A stretch of DNA of 64,000 nucleotides. Source: Erpobdella octoculata (lineage: Eukaryota; Annelida; Clitellata; Hirudinida; Erpobdellidae). Of this stretch, positions 57,501 to 64,000 are shown one piece after another. The stretch lies in assembly GCA_963978895.1 (NCBI GenBank), contig OZ022246.1, positions 2,905,612-2,969,611 of the forward strand. Direction: 5' to 3'. A program made the translations under genes and the position numbers. Under the pieces are notes generated by a model. It had not been told where the DNA came from, did no database searches, and saw only the letters and a list, made by a program, of their open reading frames with translations. The number at the start of each line of letters is the position of its first letter. Position 1 is the stretch's first letter.

Positions 57501-60500
57501 GCAGCCGGCTTGAAAGCCGAGAAGGAATGAACGATTTGCGCGGGGGCGTCGACGGACTTCAAATGAATCGGTTGCGACGCCGTCGAATAAGACTCGGGAG
57601 CACTTTCTTTATTATTATCTTTCGACTTCGGCTGTTGAACCGCTTCGGGCGAAGCTTTAGCAGATTTCTCGACTAGTTTTCTTTCCTTGCGATTCTTTTT
57701 GTTCGTTTTGGTCTTTTTATCTTGGCAGATTTCTTCCGATTTAAGATTGACAGGGAAGTCTTCAAAAATTAAATTTTCATCGTTCCTGGCTTCCCTGTCG
57801 TAAGCGACCTTGACGACCGTAACCTCTTCGGCCGAGTCTTCTTTGCTCTCCGGAGCACTCTGACATCTTTTATCATCCTCCTCCTCTTTCGCCTCTTCTT
57901 TCGATTCTTCTACGGCCAATTTCTTCTTCTTCTTCTGCTTCTTCTTTTCGCGCTTCCTCGCAGCTGCAGCCCTCCGGTTTTCTTCCAGCGTCTTCTCCCT
58001 GTCGAGCTCCAACAATAGATTGTTGGCATTGCGATTGGCCTCGGCGGCCTGATTTTCTCTCGCTCCGTCGATCACTTCCATGCACACCTGACACTTCTTC
58101 TGCAGGTCCTTGTCGTTTATTGTCGACAGACACCTCAGGCAGTCCTGCTGCGATGGGAACTGAACGACGTGCTTGACCAGCCACTTGACTACCTTCGTGT
58201 GACCCTTCCGGAAAGCGGCCATCAGGCACGACACCTTCCGGTTGTCCTGACTGTCGACGTCGGCTCGGGCGTGCACGAGGTGCTGAACCACTTCCAGGTG
58301 TCCTCCGTTGCAGGACAGCCACAGCGGAGAGTTTCCTTTTTTATTTTTAACATCCACCGACGCCTTCCTGGATAGAAGCAATTCGACGAACTTGTGGTGC
58401 CCCTTATCGGACGCGATGGTCAGGGCAGTGTCCCTGGAAGAAGGTACGGGGGCCGCGTTGACGTCGGCCCCCCTGTCCAGTAGTACTTTTCCGACTTCTA
58501 CGTAGCCGCCGGACGCGGCTTCCATTAACGGAGTCAAGCCGGTTTTCGCACGGTGTTCTATGTTAGCTTTTCGTTCCACGAGTACACTGACAACTTCATG
58601 CCTTCCCTGAAATAACAACAGCCAAATTATTATATAAAATAACTGAACAAAAAATTAGTGGACATCGAGTCTAGTTTGGACAGGGACATGTTGTTACAAA
58701 AGCCTCTTTACAGTTGGTTCTATTGGGACATTAATTTACTTAAAAAAGCTAAAGTTACAGTCTAAAAATAGTCTTTTTGTTTTTAAACTTACAACTGCCG
58801 TGTCGTAACTAGTCCCGGTCCTACTTTTAAATCACAACTAAAAAAACAATCCAACCTGAAAACAGGCCAGAGTTAAAGCAGTGTTTCTGTTGGTCTCGAT
58901 CTGAGCATTGATATCACTTCCTTTATCTAAAAGCAACTTGACAGTACTGACGTGCCCGTTCATGGCCGCGAGCATCAGGGGCGAAATGCCCAATTTGCTG
59001 CCGGTCCTGGAGTTTATTTCCGCTCCGCGATCCAACAGGAGATTTATAATGTTGTCGTAACCGCCGGATGCCGCGAGACTCAGCGGAGTGTAGTCGGAAA
59101 CGTTTCTGTGCTCCTTGTTCGCTCCCCTGTTCAACAACAACTCGACGACTTCGTACCTTCCGCCGGAGCAAGCCAGCGACAGCGCAGTGTCCTTCGTTCG
59201 TTCCGACTGCGCCTCGATGTCCGCATTGTGATCGAGCAGAATCTCCACCACGGCGATGTGACCGCCCGTGGCGGCCAGGATGAGAGGGGAGAATCCTTTT
59301 TTGTCTTTATGTTCAATGTTGGCATTGCACTGCAAGAGAAGCTCCACCAGCTCCGCGTACCCTCCCGCACAGGCCAGGGTGAGGGCCGTGTCGTGGTTGC
59401 CCTCCGTTTGCGCGTCGACATCGATCGGACACCTGGTGGTGATCTGACCTACGTCGAACGGCAGAGAAGTTGGCGGAGAGAGAGGAGAAGAAATAGTTAG
59501 AGAGTCTAAACTGGGCTGCATTAGAAATGAAGATTTGAGGTTGTTTGGGCTCAGAAGGTGATGCTGGTGATGTAAGTTCAGTTGCTGTTGCAGAAACAAC
59601 TGCTGCTGCTGAGACATCAACTGGAACGGCTGAGACTGCAAAAGCCCGCCGTTGTTGAACAGCTTCGACGATTGCTGATTGTGCTGGTTGAGAGACGCCT
59701 GGCCGCACGAACTGAGAAGGAGGTGTTTCTGATTCGCTTGGTTTATAGGTATAAACTGCTGTTGATGCTGATTCTGGAGCAGCTGTTGAAACTGCTGAGC
59801 CTGCTTGTGGAAGAGTTCGTGAGGCGACAGAGGACTGCCAGCAGCAGCGAAAGAGCTGACCGCAGAGCTGCCGGCATTGGTGGAGCTCACCACGGCCAGG
59901 TGAACCGAAGCTGCACAAGCGTCGGCTGGCTTCTGCTGCTGTTGAAGTAACTGCTGTATCTGGTGCGCCGTGTGAAGCTGGTACTGATAGGCCTGCGCTC
60001 TCAAGTTTTCTTGTTGCGTAAGATAGGTATTGTTCTGTGCTTGCTTCATCGTCTGCAGCTCGGCGGAGGTAGAAGAAGACTGATAGTGCGACGGCAGATA
60101 CATGTGCTGGTGCTGTAAACTGTAAATACACGCATTCGAAGACTGACCCTGGTCTTGCTTCACGTTTGCCAGTAAAGGTTGACTGCTAGGCTATAAAATT
60201 AAATAGATAAATTACTAAAACATCTACTAAAAGACAGACTCAACATAAGCCCTTAGTAGAATCGTTACCTGAGTAAAGTGTAAAAACTGTTTATTTGCAG
60301 ACTTGTTCTTAAGCTGCTGCTGCTGGAACTGTATGAAGGTGGACAAATCAAGGTGATTCGGCGCCGACACCTGGTGCCAAATGTTGCAGCCGCTAGTTGC
60401 GACGTTCGGCACCAGTTTTGCCTGGTCAACAGGCAACTGACTGCTTAACATAAGCGAGTGAGGCTGAGACAGCTGATCCAAATGCGAAGAGCCTGTCTGT

Positions 60501-63500
60501 TGAGTAAGCTGCGTCAGCTGTAGAAGCTGAGGATGTAAGCATGGATCGTTGGTGAAGCTTGCACTTCCTGCAACGGCAGCAGCTAACTGCTGTTGTTTCT
60601 GCAGTGTTGGTAACTTTCGGTGCCCTAAAATTAAAATTTAAAATTTAAATAAAAATTAGATTGATACCGCTGCAATACAATTATTTTCTGTCAACAACAA
60701 TGTTTCACTAATATGCAAGTGTTCCTCTACTTCCATACCAAACTGGCACACTTAGTAACAAATTTCAATACTATCATCAGTATATCATCATCATCATCAC
60801 TACCATTAAATCAAGAATGCTGATTTCAAACAGGTAAAATTATTATTAATAATTTTGCTACACTTAAACGAACAAAAAATCGAAACAAAATAAAAACCGC
60901 TTCTTCACCTCTAACGAAAACTCTACCGGAAGTCGTTTTGAGTTGCGGCTGTGCCGACGGACCTTCGCCGCTTAGCCCGGCGGAGGACACGAGAATTTTG
61001 TGTGCGTGTGAAGACGACGCGGAAGTATTAAAATTTTCGAATTTAAACTCCAACTTTGCCATTTTTTCTTGCGTCGACGACACGACGTCTCCTGCATAGG
61101 ACATCATCTGGAGTTGACTCGAGCATTTCACATTGGAACTGGAAACTTCTAGAGACTTGACGTCCGGAGAGGACGCGGACGGGTCCAGTTGGTTCCACCG
61201 CGCCTGCTGGTCGTCCTGCTGCAGCTGTTGAAAGTGCTGCTTCTGCAGCTGCTGAGTTATTTGTTGCTGTTGCTGAATTTGTTGCTGCTGGAAAAACTGT
61301 TGCGTGACTAGTTGCTGTTGTTGCTGCCACTGCAGCATTTGTTCAAACTGCTGTTGCCACAGCTGACTCGTGGCTTGATCGAGAGTCAACGTGTTTTGCT
61401 GAGACTGCGGATAAGAAGAGAGCTGCTGTAACTGACCGGACGTGTTCCACTGGAGCGAGAAATTGGAAGCATCCGACGAAAGGACGTTTTTGTTTTTATC
61501 CTTTTCCGCTAAATCCAGATTAGCTTGCTGCTGCTGTAACTCGGTAAGCAGGACTATGGTAGACAGGTCGATGTCGTCAGCGTGACCGAGCGACGACAAC
61601 GAAGCAGGCATTTCCTCCGAGCTATTTTTAGAGTTATTATCGTCGGTCGCGACCCCGGATTGGGTCAGCGATTCGATGAGCGAACATCCATTGGACAAGT
61701 CGTCTTTTTCTTGCCAGCTCAACTTGGAGCAAGACTCGAAGTCTATTTTCTTCAGTTTCGAAACGACGTCCAATATCTCCTTGGACGACAGGTCGGAATC
61801 GCTGAACGTTATGAAATCGGACTTCGGCAGGACCTCCTCTTCCGGTTTCTGATAGGGAGTGTTTTTCCCGACGGCGTTGTCGCTTCCTTCGGAATCGGAA
61901 GCATAACTAGGAGAAAGTAGACCCTTGGCCAGCTGGCTTTTCGACAATGCAGGCAAGCTGTTCAGGTGTTCCATTTGCATTAACTGGAAAGGCTGAAAGC
62001 CAGGAGCGACGTCCAACGTTTGATACTCGGGAAAATACTTCTGCTCTTTGGTCGAGTTAGAAGACGGCAGCAGAACGGAAGAGAAAGTCGTCTGTGCAGA
62101 ATTTAATGTCTGACCTTTCCCCAGGTCGACGGCATCAAGCAGATTAGGAGGAACGTGACAATCTTGAGCCGAACCGTCCTTCTGGTGCCAGAGGTTTTCT
62201 GCGCCTTTCATCATCGTCATGGAAGTCTTGCCCCCCTCCTCTGAAGTTACGGGTAAAATTTCAAAGTTTTTAAAAATACTTTTAAGCTGATCAGAAGGTG
62301 TGCAAATAGAACTAGAATTAGAAGAAGAAGCGAGAACGTTCGATGCCAGCAACGCAGACAGAAGAGTTTCGTTTGTCTGATTGTTGTTGTTGTTGTTCGG
62401 CATGGAGTTCCTGTTGTCGTCCGTGACATCTTTGCAGACGACTTGAGATGACGGATACAAGAACTGTGCGTCGTTCGACAGGTGTGGTCTCGACGTCATT
62501 AATTGCATGTTCAAGAAAGGCTGTTGCGTTATTGCACCTAGATTACCTGAATGTACAAAAGTTCCATAATATTAATTTTTCTAAACAACAACAACAACAA
62601 TAATAATAATAATAAAATAAAATAATAAATAATACAGAAGAGCAACATAATTTTAAAAACATTTACAAGACAAACATTAGCAAATAAAACAAAGCTGCAA
62701 GCGGCTACAGACTTGGATAGCAACATCCTAGATTATTATTGTCCGATGAAAAACTCGGGTGGTGGGAGGGTAGGCCCGTCCAGAGGAGTCTGCCGTCGTT
62801 CAGGGGGAAGGAGCCGACGGAGATGTTATTGAAGGTCATCACGTGGTCGGACGTGGAGACAAAATTCGAACTCTGCGGCGGAGATTTTACGGGCTGTTCG
62901 AGAAGTTTAAAGAAATTGATCAGATTCATTTATTTATTCATGGATTAATTTATTTGTTTATTTATTTATTTATCTAATCATTGATTTATTTATTTGTTTA
63001 TTCATTTATTTATTTATTTATTTATAACATAAACAAAAGATTATCTGAAGAAAAGATTAATAGAGTAGCTTATGAGTAAATAGTTACCAGCTGCACATCT
63101 CTACCATAATCACCTATGATTAATATTATTATTAATAATTTATATTAAGAGCAACTGACCATGGTGTCCAAGGAGGACTGAATGGGAGATGAAGGACTCA
63201 TCTCATTGCACGAAGAACTGGTTACATTTCCGGTCCAATCCAGTAGCAGCTTCACGACCTGGGCATGGCCACCCTTGGCGGCCTCTATCAGCATCGTTGA
63301 ACAATCCTGACACGAAAAACATTAAATAACACATCGTAAAAATGCTTGCAGATTTACAGCTTCATTTACTTCGTAAACATTATTAACAATTACATCCCTC
63401 ATCTTGAAGTACAGTTCAAAACTTTGACATCAAGACCTCGGAACTAAAATAATTATCGCTATAAATGTTACAAACAGCTTGGTAGCACCATCTATCTATG

Positions 63501-63901
63501 ACATTAACACTTACAGGATAAGAACAGATATTAAAAATCTGTATCTATAACTTTATTTCTATAACACCCAATAACCTCTGGTAAGCACGTTATTACGTAT
63601 TATGTAAAAAAAAAATTGCGATGCTGCAGATATGTGAAATTAAATTTCAATAAAAACACTTATAACTCGTATCGATTAAAATGTCAGGAAAAGTAAAGAC
63701 CAGCAGGTGTCTCTCTGAGCAATCGGGAGAATTACAATTACATAAGAATTGTATCGGTTTGACTGAAACTGACCTTCAACTTATGACCAGGGTCGGCATG
63801 ATTTTTTAGAAGCAATTCGACGACAGACAGGTGTCCGCCGGAGCAAGCGAGCGATAAAACCGTCTGGTCGTTGGTAAGAGTCGCTTTGTTGACGTCGGCT
63901 C
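54530..63901 (-). CDS. ANKHD1: ANKHD1/ANKRD17/mask: multiple ankyrin repeats and one KH domain, 5' incomplete
   Basis: Nine exons join in phase to about 2500 residues: complement of 54530-54709, 54777-55255, 55546-58606, 58856-60190, 60269-60624, 60909-62546, 62713-62893, 63160-63306 and 63774-63901. The 5' part, with most of the first ankyrin block, lies to the right. MASK proteins are large scaffolds that assist Yorkie/YAP in Hippo signalling and act downstream of receptor tyrosine kinases. Seen here: the last two repeats of block one (SLACSGGHLSVVELLLKNHA, then DCSTMLIEAAKGGHAQVVKL); a long Gln/Ser-rich linker with GRVFVRGHRKLPTLQKQQQ; ten repeats of block two (about residues 1075-1412, TALTLACAGGYAELVELLL onward); a basic stretch KREKKKQKKKKK; the KH domain (VPGKAVSRIIGRGGCNINAI, GxxG loop at about 57137-57148); and a Ser/Pro/Asn-rich C terminus. 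The junction near 62713 could be at 62725 instead, and an alternative last exon may exist at 53717-53758. Confidence 0.94.
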
Positions 63902-64000
63902 CTGCGATGGAATTAAAAAAAAATTTTAATGAATTATTAATAAACATTTGAGCATAATATAATCATTTAAACAAATAAATTCTTAATAAGAATAATAATA

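Noticed and set aside
59313..60131. Minus-strand ORF of 272 codons in another frame of the ANKHD1 Gln-rich exon
   Set aside because: It is a frame shadow of the CAG-rich repeat; the ankyrin frame is clear.

Overview
This is animal nuclear DNA. It is AT-rich, the genes are cut into many short GT-AG exons, and the products are animal families: an immunoglobulin/FN3-type adhesion protein tail, AAR2, class IX myosin, a sorbin-homology/three-SH3 adaptor, and MASK/ANKHD1. Introns and spacers are full of microsatellites, minisatellites and transposon debris. The look fits an invertebrate bilaterian, and a spiralian such as an annelid is my guess, but no single marker settles the species.

Layout. 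1-1380 (+): the 3' end of a gene for a fibronectin-III adhesion protein with a hydrophobic, possibly GPI-signal, C terminus. 3234-5660 (-): complete AAR2 (five coding exons, 385 aa), a spliceosome assembly factor, convergent with the first gene. 8273-29903 (+): complete class IX myosin (about 40 coding exons, 1918 aa: RA-like domain, motor, IQ motifs, C1 zinc finger, RhoGAP), divergent from AAR2. 30928-43573 (-): the 3' part of a SORBS/CAP/vinexin-type adaptor (17 exons, 864 aa visible), convergent with the myosin. 43574-53716: about 10 kb with no confident host gene, but with Helitron ends, a RING-finger ORF and long simple repeats. 53717-63901 (-): the 3' part of ANKHD1/ANKRD17/mask (9 exons, about 2500 aa visible); its 5' end lies beyond the window. 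The two incomplete minus-strand genes are read from the right.

The host genes do not form an operon. Several nonetheless belong to the cytoskeleton, adhesion and growth-signalling sphere: RhoGAP-myosin, the SORBS adaptor at focal adhesions, the FN3 adhesion protein, and MASK in Hippo/RTK signalling.

The mobile-DNA story is the most interesting part. Several dispersed repeats carry Helitron hallmarks: 5' TCTATA starts, 3' GC-rich hairpins followed by CTAG, and insertion next to T. Several of these contain a purine-rich minisatellite built on CGGGAA/AGCGAC. An L2/CR1-type LINE with an intact 5'-truncated ORF (about 34050-36399) sits antisense in a SORBS intron between two Helitron-like copies. 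A 233-bp hAT-like MITE with near-perfect 8-bp target duplication sits in a neighbouring SORBS intron. One tRNA-derived SINE has a minisatellite grown between its A and B boxes. An intronless RING ORF (50446-50952) is framed by Helitron-like ends.

Exon coordinates come from hand splicing, with reading phase checked across every junction. Weak points are stated in the entries.
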